64,000 bases of DNA. It comes from Ruminococcaceae bacterium UBA1417 (GTDB taxonomy: Bacteria > Bacillota > Clostridia > Oscillospirales > Acutalibacteraceae). The stretch spans positions 1 through 64,000 of the forward strand of contig DBPP01000045.1 of NCBI GenBank assembly GCA_002305575.1, read 5' to 3'. How positions within the stretch are numbered: position 1 is the stretch's first letter; the number at the start of each line of letters is the position of its first letter. Under the pieces are notes generated by a model that worked only from the letters and a program-made list of their open reading frames with translations, searched no databases and was not told the origin of the DNA. The position numbers and the translations under genes are program-made. This document shows positions 35,149 through 43,668 of the stretch, piece after piece.

Positions 35149-36602
35149 AATCGCTTTTCCTCCTTCCCGGCCCCGGGCATATTTTGCACGGGATTGTTTT
35201 TTGCCGCAAGCCGTTTCCAACCAATGCGCAGTGCCACATCGCGCATGGCGTGCAGGCGAAACGGCGCCACCGGAGCCATGAAGGGAACCTTAAAGCTACT
35301 TTTGCCGCAGAGGTTAAAAATGATGAAGGTCAACCCCACCAGTATTCCCCACACGCCCCAGATTCCGCCGACAACAATGAAGGCGAGGCGTAGAACGGCC
35401 ATCTGTTCGTAAAGCTTTGGAATGACGTAGCCTGTGATCACGGTCACCGCGATGACGACAAGCGACGGGGCGCTCACAAGTCCGGCGGAAACCGCGGTTT
35501 CGCCGATTACCAAACCGCCTACAATACTGACGGAACCGCTCAAAGATTTTGGGACGCGCAAGCCGGCCTCGCGCATCAATTCGTACATGAAATATAACAG
35601 GATGGCTTCCAGCATAACCGGAAATGGCGTCTGACTCTCCGCTTCGGCGACCTTTAGCAACAATGTTTCGGGCAAAAGCTCCGGATTGTGTGTTGCAATG
35701 CCGACATAAATACCCGGCAGAAAAATAGCCAGAAAAAAAGCGGCGTATTTGAGCCAGCGGATGAAAGCCGCATAGAAAGGTCGGTTGGCGTAATCGTCGA
35801 CGGTCTGAAAATTCTCGACAAACAGGTACGGCACGTACACGGCTGTCGGCGTTCCGTCAATCAGAATGCCGATGCGGCCCTCGTGCAGTTTGCCACACAG
35901 CGTATCCGGCCGCTCCGTCAGACCGACACTTTCGAAAATCGAAGGACGCTCCAGATACCCGGTCAGATACCCGGCGGCGAGCACGTCCTGAAGGTTGCAG
36001 CTTCCAAGGCGTTTTTTCACTTCGGCTAAAATCTCCGGATCCACAATGGTGTCGAGATAGCAGATGGCGGCCGGCGTATGACTTTCTTCTCCAAGGATAA
36101 TCGGCTCGAACTTGAGCGCCGGCGTTTTCATGCGCCGACGGATCATGGAAATGTTGATGATGTACGTTTCCACAAAGCCTTCCCGTGAGCCGCGCTGCAT
36201 GACTTCGGTATCCGGCTCATCAACACTTCGTTTTTCAAAGCCCTGCGTGCCAAAGGCCAGTGCGTAGTTGCATTCGTCAATAAGCAGGACGGAAAAACCG
36301 TTCATCAGGCGCAGGACCAGATCATCCATAGTGTGGACTTCGGCCTGATCGGCTGTGCCAAGGACATTTTGCTGGATATAGACCATTTTTTCTCGGCCGC
36401 TTGCCTGTAAAATTGCCGTGCGCATAATTGGATTTAAAACGCCGAGCGTTATATGCTGTTTATTCACCAGGCCCTCCATTGCGACAAGCGCCGCAGATAC
36501 GCCGTCAATTTGAAATTCGCGCAGGATAAAATCCATGGCGTTTTTAAAGATTCCGCGCAGGTATCCGATATTTTCCGAGAGCTGATCGGACAAATTCACC
36601 AT
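35145..36602 (-). CDS. Spore germination protein, GerA family
   Basis: 485 aa. A soluble N-terminal GerA domain (LSENIGYLRGIFKNAMDFI...) of about 240 residues, then four or five membrane helices and a cytoplasmic tail ending KEEKRF. It contains HEGRIGILIDGTPTAVYVPY, the conserved GerA/SpoVAF stretch. With gerB and gerC it forms a nutrient receptor that releases ions on germinant binding. GAAAGGAAGG precedes the ATG at 36602. The promoter, probably sigma-G, must lie in 36603-36733, shared with divergent DUF421. Confidence 0.9.
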   Translation of the reverse strand: MVNLSDQLSENIGYLRGIFKNAMDFILREFQIDGVSAALVAMEGLVNKQHITLGVLNPIMRTAILQASGREKMVYIQQNVLGTADQAEVHTMDDLVLRLMNGFSVLLIDECNYALAFGTQGFEKRSVDEPDTEVMQRGSREGFVETYIINISMIRRRMKTPALKFEPIILGEESHTPAAICYLDTIVDPEILAEVKKRLGSCNLQDVLAAGYLTGYLERPSIFESVGLTERPDTLCGKLHEGRIGILIDGTPTAVYVPYLFVENFQTVDDYANRPFYAAFIRWLKYAAFFLAIFLPGIYVGIATHNPELLPETLLLKVAEAESQTPFPVMLEAILLYFMYELMREAGLRVPKSLSGSVSIVGGLVIGETAVSAGLVSAPSLVVIAVTVITGYVIPKLYEQMAVLRLAFIVVGGIWGVWGILVGLTFIIFNLCGKSSFKVPFMAPVAPFRLHAMRDVALRIGWKRLAAKNNPVQNMPGAGKEEKRF

Positions 36603-36733
36603 AGAAGGACGCCTTCCTTTCTTTTCTGTAAACGCAGGCACGTTCCTGTCTGTAGAATTTACCCGGAAGCCGTATTTTATACACGAGCTACGCGCATAAT
36701 ACGCCTGAATCGCCCGTGAAAGGAATGCGGAAT

Positions 36734-37429
36734 ATGTTTATTTCTCTTGTGCGCACCATTATCTTGTACATCACCATCATCGCCGCCGTACGGATCATGG
36801 GAAAACGGCAGATCAGCCAGCTGCAAACCAGTGAACTTGTGGTTACGATGCTGATTTCCGACCTCGCTGTAATCCCCATGCAGAACAGCGGGCAGCCGCT
36901 TCTGAGCGGTGTCATTCCGATTTTTGTGCTCATCTCACTTGAAGTATTCCTGTCGTTTATCATGCTGAAAAGCGGAAAAATTCGCCGCGTTATCTGTGGA
37001 AAACCGGTTGTGATCATTCAGAATGGCCGAATTATACAGGATACGATGCGTGAACTGCGGATGAGCATCGAGGACCTTTTTGAGCAGCTGCGCCAGAAGG
37101 ATGCATTTGCGCTGCAGGATGTAGCGTATGCGATTGTGGAAACCAATGGCACGCTCAGTGTGATCAAGAAAGCGGATGTGGATTATCTCCGGCCGCTGGA
37201 TATGGGCATCCAGCCGCAGGACAACGGTCTGGAAGTCGTTGTCGTCAGCGACGGACGGATCTCCACTGGATCTTTGCAGCTTTGCGGAAAAGACAGCGCA
37301 TGGGTCGAGAAGACGCTGAAAAAGGAAAAAACCGCGTTGAAAGAAGTTTTTATCCTTACGGCCAACAGTACCGGGCAATATACATTGATCCGGAAACAGG
37401 ACAATAAGCGAAAGGGGGTTGCATCATGA
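36734..37429 (+). CDS. DUF421 (YetF/YrbG) membrane protein
   Basis: 231 aa. Three N-terminal membrane helices with VRIMGKRQISQLQTSELVVT, the hallmark of DUF421, followed by a cytoplasmic two-part domain (GKPVVIIQNGRI, LREL and DFLRPLD-like). The family is found in spore formers; roles in spore or cell-envelope properties are suggested but unsettled. The ATG at 36734 lies nine bases after AAAGGA; GTG at 36716 and ATG at 36725 are poorly spaced. It overlaps the DUF4363 gene by 4 bases and diverges from the ger operon. Confidence 0.85.
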   Translation: MFISLVRTIILYITIIAAVRIMGKRQISQLQTSELVVTMLISDLAVIPMQNSGQPLLSGVIPIFVLISLEVFLSFIMLKSGKIRRVICGKPVVIIQNGRIIQDTMRELRMSIEDLFEQLRQKDAFALQDVAYAIVETNGTLSVIKKADVDYLRPLDMGIQPQDNGLEVVVVSDGRISTGSLQLCGKDSAWVEKTLKKEKTALKEVFILTANSTGQYTLIRKQDNKRKGVAS

Positions 37430-37806
37430 AACGTGTTGCCACGGCGGCGTTGCTTGCCGCTTTGGTGCTTGCCCTATGCATTGGGTGCCGCATTGTGATG
37501 GAACGGCAGATCGGGCGCATTACGGATACTATGGATCAAATCGACGCATCGCTTGCTGCGGGTGACACAGTGGAGGCGCTGGAAATCAGCCGGGAGTTTC
37601 TACGCAAGTGGGACGCGATGCACGATCAGCTGTGCTATTTTATTCAGCATGAGCATCTGGATCCACTCGAAAACGTTTTTGCGGTTCTTCCCTATTACAT
37701 CGAGCAAGGGGAAATTTCACTCGCACGTGCGCAATGCCGCATCGTTCAAACCGCAGCCGGCCACATAATGAAAACGGAACGTGTCACACCATCCAATATT
37801 CTGTGA
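37426..37806 (+). CDS. DUF4363 family protein
   Basis: 126 aa. One N-terminal membrane helix or signal anchor (residues 5-22), then a helical extracytoplasmic domain (EISREFLRKWDAMHDQLCYFIQHEHLD) matching DUF4363. The ATGA overlap with the DUF421 gene and the strong GAAAGGGGG site show a two-gene operon, a pairing common in Clostridia. Function unknown; the tight coupling suggests the two proteins work together at the membrane. Confidence 0.8.
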   Translation: MKRVATAALLAALVLALCIGCRIVMERQIGRITDTMDQIDASLAAGDTVEALEISREFLRKWDAMHDQLCYFIQHEHLDPLENVFAVLPYYIEQGEISLARAQCRIVQTAAGHIMKTERVTPSNIL

Positions 37807-37821
37807 AAACTTTCCTATAAA

Positions 37822-37850
37822 AAAACAGCGTCGTTTACCGACGCTGTTTT
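37822..37850. terminator. Terminator shared by rnpB and the DUF421-DUF4363 operon
   Basis: The perfect stem AAACAGCGTCG / CGACGCTGTTT sits between the DUF4363 stop and the 3' end of rnpB. It is flanked by A runs on the left and T runs on the right, so it can end transcription in both directions. Confidence 0.85.
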
Positions 37851-37857
37851 ATAGTTT

Positions 37858-38201
37858 GCGACTAAGCCTGTAAGCCGAGTTCTGTCTTGGACAACCATCT
37901 TTCTCGACTGCATGTTGCCATGCAGCTCAAGCCACCTCCTCGAAACGCGCCGGGCCGACGCATACGTTTCTCCACGGTGTTGCTCCGAATAGGGTTTACA
38001 TGGCCGCACAGTCTCCTGTGCGCCGGTACGCTCTTACCGCACCTTTCCACCCTTACCCGCAGAAGCGGGCGGTATATCTCTGTTGCACTTTCCCTGGGGT
38101 CGCCCCCGGCGGCTGTTAGCCGTTATTCTCGCCCTGTGGAGCTCGGACTTTCCTCAGGTGCGGCCTTTCGGCGTACACCCGCGGCTGTCCGGCTTACTCG
38201 C
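37858..38201 (-). ncRNA. rnpB: RNase P RNA, bacterial class A type
   Basis: On the minus strand the 5' region carries GAGGAAAGTCCGAGCTCCAC, the hallmark of rnpB, and the 3' region GACAGAACTCGGCTTACAGG. The ends GCGAGTAAGCC and GGCTTAGTCGC pair to form P1, which sets the limits at 38201 and 37858 (344 nt). It is the catalytic RNA that trims tRNA 5' leaders. It begins only 12 bases after the pncB stop, so its promoter (a candidate TTGTCC ... GATATT) lies in the end of pncB. Confidence 0.96.
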
Positions 38202-38212
38202 AAAATATCGGA

Positions 38213-39673
38213 TTAGTATTGGTTCTGGGACAACAAACGATTCTTTTCATCCCAAAGCTTCTGAGATAGATCCACATAGTAGCTGTGCGGATTTTCAAAA
38301 CGCGTGACTTCATCCCAAAGGGTGTCAACTTGCGCCAAACAATGCGCGCGAATGGCACTCAGGGCGCGTGGTTGATAAAGGCATTCGCCCTGTTTAAAGA
38401 GCTGTGTCCGTAAGCGCACCGCACGGAAATTATCTACGGTCTTGCACTTCCAGGTGTGGTTCGGATCAAAAAGCGTGTACGGTTTTTCGTCGTCAATCAC
38501 TTCGTCATGCAGCGTAATGACGTCGGCAATAGCCTTGTCGGTTTCCCGATCAAAAATGCGCCAGACTTCCTTAAAGCACGGCGTTGTAATTTTCGCAACA
38601 TTTTCGCTGATCTTGATCTTCGGGACCAGTGTGCCATCCGCTTTTTCGACGGCTGCCAGCTTATATACACCGCCGAAAACAGGTTCACTGGAAGAGGTAA
38701 TCAGGCGTTCACCGACGCCGAAAGAATCCACCTTCGCCCCCTGCATCAGCATATCACGAATGATGTATTCATCGAGTGAGTTGGAAGCACAGATCTTACA
38801 ATCCTCAAAACCGGCGTCGTCCAGCATTTTGCGCGCTTTTCTCGAAAGGTAAGTAATGTCGCCGCTATCAATCCGGATACCGGCTGGCCGGTATCCCATC
38901 GGCACCACCACTTCGTTGAAGACACGAATGGCGTTTGGTACGCCGGATTTGAGCACGTTATAGGTGTCGACCAGCAGCATGCAGTTTTGCGGATATTCCG
39001 TCGCATAGGCCTTGAACGCTTCATATTCGCTGTCAAACAGCTGAACCCAGCTGTGCGCCATTGTACCGAGTGCCGGTACACCGAAACGGCGGTCACTGAT
39101 GGTGCAAGCCGTTCCGATGCAACCGCCGATATATGCGGCACGTGCACCGTATACTGCGCCGTCAAAGCCTTGTGCACGCCGGGAACCGAATTCCATAACC
39201 GCCCTCCCGCTCGCAGCACGGACAATGCGGTTAGTTTTCGTGGCGATCAAGCTCTGGTGATTGATGCACAGCAGGATCATGGTTTCAACAAACTGTGCCT
39301 GGATGACAGGACCGCGTACCGTCACAATGGGTTCCCCTGGAAAAATCGGCGTCCCTTCCGGTACAGCCCAAACATCGCAGACAAATTTGAAATGGCGCAG
39401 ATAGTCTAAAAATGCCTCACAAAAAATGTGTTTGGAACGCAGGTACTGAATATCCTCGTCGGTGAAGGACAGATCGTTCAGATAATCCACAAGCTGCTCC
39501 ACGCCAGCCATGATGGCAAAGCCGCCGCCATCGGGCACCTTTCTGAAAAACATATCAAAATAGCCGATGGTATCCTTGAAACCGCTCGTAAAATAACCGT
39601 TTGCCATAGTAAGCTCATAAAAGTCTGTCAGCATGGTCAGATTGACGCGGTCACCGCAAAAATTCGCACTCAT
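38213..39673 (-). CDS. pncB: Nicotinate phosphoribosyltransferase
   Basis: 486 aa, matching the long Firmicutes form. Makes nicotinate mononucleotide from nicotinate, PRPP and ATP in NAD salvage. Motifs: NLTMLTDFYELTMANGYF at the N-terminus, EFGSRRAQGFDGAVYGARA around the catalytic region, PAGIRIDSGDITYLSRK near the middle and the Cys/His-poor C-terminus ending NRLLSQNQY. The ATG at 39673 follows GAGGGG, with a clear promoter upstream. It is monocistronic and followed by rnpB. Confidence 0.95.
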   Translation of the reverse strand: MSANFCGDRVNLTMLTDFYELTMANGYFTSGFKDTIGYFDMFFRKVPDGGGFAIMAGVEQLVDYLNDLSFTDEDIQYLRSKHIFCEAFLDYLRHFKFVCDVWAVPEGTPIFPGEPIVTVRGPVIQAQFVETMILLCINHQSLIATKTNRIVRAASGRAVMEFGSRRAQGFDGAVYGARAAYIGGCIGTACTISDRRFGVPALGTMAHSWVQLFDSEYEAFKAYATEYPQNCMLLVDTYNVLKSGVPNAIRVFNEVVVPMGYRPAGIRIDSGDITYLSRKARKMLDDAGFEDCKICASNSLDEYIIRDMLMQGAKVDSFGVGERLITSSSEPVFGGVYKLAAVEKADGTLVPKIKISENVAKITTPCFKEVWRIFDRETDKAIADVITLHDEVIDDEKPYTLFDPNHTWKCKTVDNFRAVRLRTQLFKQGECLYQPRALSAIRAHCLAQVDTLWDEVTRFENPHSYYVDLSQKLWDEKNRLLSQNQY

Positions 39674-39714
39674 TACGTTCCCCTCACTGCAGTTTTATCG
39701 ATGGATTGGATTCC

Positions 39715-39743
39715 ATTATACTTCTTTTCCCGAAAAAGTACAA
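39715..39743 (-). promoter_or_regulatory. Sigma-A promoter of pncB
   Basis: On the minus strand TTGTAC (39738-39743), 17-base spacer, TATAAT (39715-39720), 42 bases before the start codon. Confidence 0.7.
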
Positions 39744-39838
39744 TATGAAAAGGCGAAAAATCTGCCTATCCACGGCAAAAAAACGCAGAAAAAAAAGAGT
39801 CTTTTGAAAAAAGCGGGTGGCTCCTGTATCGTCCTCCG

Positions 39839-40861
39839 TTACGCCCGCACAAGAACCTTGATGGAATCCGCGCTCATCTGCTTTGCAATGGCTTCCGGAA
39901 GCTCGTCGAGCGAGTAGCTGTGCGTCAAAATCGGCGCAATCTGGATGCGACCGCTGTTGATCAGCGCAACAGCACGCTGGTGTGTATCTGGGTTGACAAA
40001 TGTACCGCGAATCGTCAGTTCCTTTTGGAATACGTCGAACAGTGGCAGCTCGTATACCGCCCCGACAGACGGTACACTGAAAAGCAGGATTGTCGCGCCG
40101 CGCTTGGCAAATTGAAAAGCGCTTTCCACCGCCGCGTGATTGCCGGCGCATTCGATAACGACATCGGCCCCCTCGCCGTCGGTATAATCCATATACTTCT
40201 CCAATGCGCCTGCTTCAAGCGGGTCCAGACAAAAATCTGCGCCAAGCAACAGCGCCTTCTCCCGACGAATGGCGTTCGGTTCGCTCACGATAACTCTGGC
40301 AGCGCCCGAGAGCCGCGCGAGCTGGAGAAGCAACAGACCAATGGCGCCGCCGCCAACCACACATACAGTGTCCCCCACTTTGATTTCCGCCCGATCAATG
40401 CCATGGATACAACAGGCCAGCGGTTCGCTCATCGCACCAAACTCCAGCGGGACTTCAGGATTCAAACGCAGTGCCTGCGCCGCAGGAACCATGCTGTATT
40501 CGGCGAAACCGCCGTCCATCGTGACGCCGACGGCTTCCATATGGCTGCACATCTGCTTTTTTCCGTTGCGGCATGCCGGGCAGACCCCACAATAGATGTT
40601 GGGGTCAATCGTGACGTGGTCGCCCACCTGGAGTCCCTGGACGCCGGCACCAAGTTCCGTAATTACACCGGAATACTCGTGACCAAGCACAACCGGCGGA
40701 TGCACCTCGGCACTGCCAGGCTCTCCGTGGTAAATGTGCACATCCGTACCACAAACGCCACAGGCGTAGTTGCGGATCACAACGGTTCCGGGCTGCGCCT
40801 TTGGAACCGGACGTTCGCGCACCTCAAAGGTTTGATTTCCCAGAAAATAAGTGGCTTTCAT
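39839..40861 (-). CDS. Zinc-dependent MDR alcohol/polyol dehydrogenase
   Basis: 340 aa medium-chain dehydrogenase. Catalytic zinc site: CGVCGTDVHIYHG and LGHEYSG; structural zinc site CGVCPACRNGKKQMC; nucleotide fold VCVVGGGAIGLLLLQLA followed by VSEPN, whose Glu favours NAD over NADP. It resembles sorbitol, xylitol or threonine dehydrogenases; the substrate is unknown. AGAGGGCG precedes the ATG. A second member of the same family is at 59353. It lies alone between pncB and the hydrogenase set. Confidence 0.85.
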   Translation of the reverse strand: MKATYFLGNQTFEVRERPVPKAQPGTVVIRNYACGVCGTDVHIYHGEPGSAEVHPPVVLGHEYSGVITELGAGVQGLQVGDHVTIDPNIYCGVCPACRNGKKQMCSHMEAVGVTMDGGFAEYSMVPAAQALRLNPEVPLEFGAMSEPLACCIHGIDRAEIKVGDTVCVVGGGAIGLLLLQLARLSGAARVIVSEPNAIRREKALLLGADFCLDPLEAGALEKYMDYTDGEGADVVIECAGNHAAVESAFQFAKRGATILLFSVPSVGAVYELPLFDVFQKELTIRGTFVNPDTHQRAVALINSGRIQIAPILTHSYSLDELPEAIAKQMSADSIKVLVRA

Positions 40862-40950
40862 TTTTTTATACGCCCTCTTTCAAACAGGATACAGACTCGA
40901 CTGGCGCCGCGTCTGATGGCGATCCAAAATCAAAAACACGGGTGAAACAG

Positions 40951-40978
40951 ATTCGGCCTGCAAGATTACAGGCCGAAT
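40951..40978 (-). terminator. Hairpin after the hydrogenase operon
   Basis: Perfect 10-bp inverted repeat ATTCGGCCTG / CAGGCCGAAT around an 8-base loop, 33 bases past the hydrogenase stop. The T run is poor, so it may be a weak terminator or an mRNA 3' stabiliser. Confidence 0.5.
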
Positions 40979-41010
40979 CCAAATTGAATGAGAATCGGAA
41001 GCTTGAAAAA

Positions 41011-42462
41011 TTAAGTCTTGGAAGCTTTCGGACCGACATCCGTCACAGAGATGGCGTCGACAATGGATTTTTCCATCGCCTGACGTCCGTACTTGTCGAC
41101 ATCAGCCTTATTCTTATCGCCGTGGGTCAGGCAGCCGGCGCCGCCAATACAACCGCCAGGGCAGGCCATGCCCTCGATGAAGTTGTTCGGCAAAACATTC
41201 TTGGAAGCACGCATCAAAGCCGTCTTGCAGGCTTCAATACCGTCACAGGCAATCGCATTGAGTTTGAAGTCTGTATGGCCCTGTTCCTGAAGCGCTTCGG
41301 TTACCGCATCGGTCAGACCGCCGCTGCGGGCAAATATGCGGCCGTAGTAGGAGGCGTTGTCGAGCACACCCTCCGGAAGCGTCGTCAAATCGATGTTGCG
41401 GCTGTCGAACAGCGCCTGAAGCTCTTCAAAGGTCAGCGTGCAGTCAATGTATTCTTTGGCGCGCTCGTATTTAAACTCCATCTTCTTGGCTGTGCACGGC
41501 CCAATGAAGATGATCTTCGCGTCTGGCGTAGTTTCCTTAATATACCGCGCAATCTCCGCAGCCGGAGACAGGTTGTGCGAAATCTTATCGGCCAGCATCG
41601 GGAAGCTCTTCTTGATGTAAGACACGAACGCCGGGCAGCAGGAGCTTGTCAGGAAACCTTTTTCCACGAGCTCCTGTGCTTCCTGATAAGCAACCATATC
41701 GGCGCCAAGCGCAGCTTCGATGACGTGGAAGAAACCGAGACGCTGGATGCCGGTGATAACCTGCCCGAGCTTTGCATAGCTGAACTGGCTCGAAATGGAT
41801 GGTGCGACTACGGCATAAACCTTATACGCTTCATTGTTGCGGCTGTTTTTCAGCAGATCTACCGCATCAAGGATAAAGGACTTATCCACGATGGCGCCGA
41901 ACGGGCACTGGTAAACGCAGGCACCGCAGGAGATACACTTTTCGTTGTCGATATGCGCCGCGCGATGCTCTTCACTGCTCATGCTGATTGCCTTGATTTT
42001 GCATGCGCGCTCGCACGGGCGCTTCTGGTTCATGATTGCACCATACGGGCAAACCTTTGCGCACTGGCCGCATTCCACGCACTTGGATTTGTCGATGTGC
42101 GCTCTCTGGTGCTCATCAAATGTGATGGCCCCGCGGCGGCAAACATCTTCGCAGCGGTGCGCCAGGCAGCCGCGGCAGGCTTCGGTGACAATATGACCGC
42201 TGACAGGGCACTCGTCGCAGGCAATTTCAATGACCTCGATGACGTTGGGATTGCTCTTGTCGCCGCCCATCGCAAGCTTAATCCGCTCCTGCACAATGGC
42301 GCGCTCCTTGTAAATACAGCAACGCATGGTCGGCTTATCCTTGACAATCAGTTTCGGGATTTCATCGTAGGCGGCGAGAAGGTTGTCCTCAAACGCATAC
42401 CGGGCAACCTCGCGCAGTACCTTGTATTTCAGGTATTGTATCTTGGTGTCAAATTTTCTCAT
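41011..42462 (-). CDS. Monomeric [FeFe] hydrogenase, group B-like
   Basis: 483 aa. An N-terminal ferredoxin-like region with several 4Fe-4S motifs (CDECP...CRGCLAHRCEDVC, CVECGQCAKVCPYGA, CISCGACVYQCPFGA) is followed by the H-cluster domain: L1 SSCCPAF, L2 GPCTAKKMEF, L3 GMACPGGCIGGAGC. The ligand Cys of all three are present, so it should carry an active H-cluster. L1 with PAF rather than PAW and the long N-terminus fit group B enzymes of Clostridia. Likely partner is ferredoxin. It is the last gene of the rex-hydS set, AAAGG upstream. Confidence 0.88.
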   Translation of the reverse strand: MRKFDTKIQYLKYKVLREVARYAFEDNLLAAYDEIPKLIVKDKPTMRCCIYKERAIVQERIKLAMGGDKSNPNVIEVIEIACDECPVSGHIVTEACRGCLAHRCEDVCRRGAITFDEHQRAHIDKSKCVECGQCAKVCPYGAIMNQKRPCERACKIKAISMSSEEHRAAHIDNEKCISCGACVYQCPFGAIVDKSFILDAVDLLKNSRNNEAYKVYAVVAPSISSQFSYAKLGQVITGIQRLGFFHVIEAALGADMVAYQEAQELVEKGFLTSSCCPAFVSYIKKSFPMLADKISHNLSPAAEIARYIKETTPDAKIIFIGPCTAKKMEFKYERAKEYIDCTLTFEELQALFDSRNIDLTTLPEGVLDNASYYGRIFARSGGLTDAVTEALQEQGHTDFKLNAIACDGIEACKTALMRASKNVLPNNFIEGMACPGGCIGGAGCLTHGDKNKADVDKYGRQAMEKSIVDAISVTDVGPKASKT

Positions 42463-42495
42463 GCTGAATCAAACCTTTCTTGCTCAAACAGGGTT

Positions 42496-43668
42496 TTAAA
42501 AATACGTGACCGTCACGCGTTTGCCCATCTCCTTCAGGCTTTGGCAGAGGTTTTCAACCAGCTGCATTTTGATATTGAAGGTGATTGGAAGATTCGGGTT
42601 CTGGTGCGCCGGGTTGATTGCGCGACCGACAAAGAAGTTGATGTCCGTCGCTTCCTCAAATAACATTCTGGAAATCAGAGAAGCACCGTCGCGTTTATAC
42701 GCCCACTGGCTGTATGTCGCATTCTCATGCAAATAATCCTTCGCATATTCCACAACCTTGCTCATCGTGATGACGCCCTCCGTGACAAGGTCCAAACCTT
42801 CGACCTTGGCCGTCGGCGGAATTTCGGCGTCCAGATAGTCAAGCTGCGCAATAACCGGTTTTCCGAGCCGTTTTGCCGCCAGAGTGGACGTCGTGCCGCC
42901 ACAGACAATACGCTTTCCGGGCATCGAGAAAAAGGCGTCGTGCATACGGTCCAGATCCTCCGGCTTGGAAGGCGGACCGATCATCAGGTTCACCTGTCGG
43001 CGCTCTCGCACTTTGATGGCAACGGAGGTGGTATCGTCTCCCGGACTGCCGCCGTACAACTTGTTGCACTCGTCGAGCAGCATGGTATTGAGCGTCTTCG
43101 CCGTATAGCTCGTATCGTACATCATCTCCATATAGTCGATGATGTCCTTGCGTTCCCAGCCAAAGTTCAGCGACATGCCGATTCCCGCATGGATAGCACC
43201 GTCGCTGAACGCGATGAAGGTATCGTCCTCCTGAATCGGAATGCGCGTCTTATAGATCATTTTCCCGCCAATTTCTACCTCCTCACGGGGGTATTCGAAA
43301 TTCTTGCCGTTGCGCAGCAACACAACATGCGGGTTATCATACTGGATAATCTCCGCCTCTTCGTTTTCGATGATGCGGATGATGGTGAAAGTGGAGTAGG
43401 CTACACCGCGCACGGAGCAAATCGGCAGCGTGGAAGCAATGGTTTCCACGCAGTCCTCCACCTGCATGCCTTCCGCCATCATTGTCGAAATAATTTTGGA
43501 GGTCAGCGTGGAAAGGATGTTCGCCTTGACGCCGCTACCCATGCCGTCCGCCAGAACGACGACGGTGGAGTTTTCACCTTGCGGGACAATATCGACGTGG
43601 TCGCCGCAAAGCTGTTCACCATGTTTATTCAGGCTCATAAAGCCGATGTCAGTACATAGATTATTCAT
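42496..43668 (-). CDS. SpoIIE/PP2C-type serine phosphatase of the hydrogenase cluster
   Basis: 390 aa soluble protein. The PP2C metal motifs are recognisable: GDHVDIVPQGENSTVVVLADGMGSG in outline, IAFSDGAIHAG and GSPGDDTTSVAI near residue 220, followed by a C-terminal domain of about 150 residues (MIGPPSKPEDLD..., KRIVCGGTTS) seen in hydrogenase-linked members. It lacks the SpoIIE membrane part, so it is not SpoIIE itself. Overlap of 8 bases with hydS suggests it acts on a phosphoprotein downstream of the sensor. Target unknown. Confidence 0.85.
   Translation of the reverse strand: MNNLCTDIGFMSLNKHGEQLCGDHVDIVPQGENSTVVVLADGMGSGVKANILSTLTSKIISTMMAEGMQVEDCVETIASTLPICSVRGVAYSTFTIIRIIENEEAEIIQYDNPHVVLLRNGKNFEYPREEVEIGGKMIYKTRIPIQEDDTFIAFSDGAIHAGIGMSLNFGWERKDIIDYMEMMYDTSYTAKTLNTMLLDECNKLYGGSPGDDTTSVAIKVRERRQVNLMIGPPSKPEDLDRMHDAFFSMPGKRIVCGGTTSTLAAKRLGKPVIAQLDYLDAEIPPTAKVEGLDLVTEGVITMSKVVEYAKDYLHENATYSQWAYKRDGASLISRMLFEEATDINFFVGRAINPAHQNPNLPITFNIKMQLVENLCQSLKEMGKRVTVTYF

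Noticed and set aside
40801..42663. 620-codon plus-strand open frame opposite the group B-like hydrogenase
   Set aside because: Shadow of a Cys-rich minus-strand gene; no domain recognised and no start signal.
42727..43659. 310-codon plus-strand frame opposite the phosphatase
   Set aside because: Shadow of the phosphatase gene; high His/Arg content typical of complementary frames.
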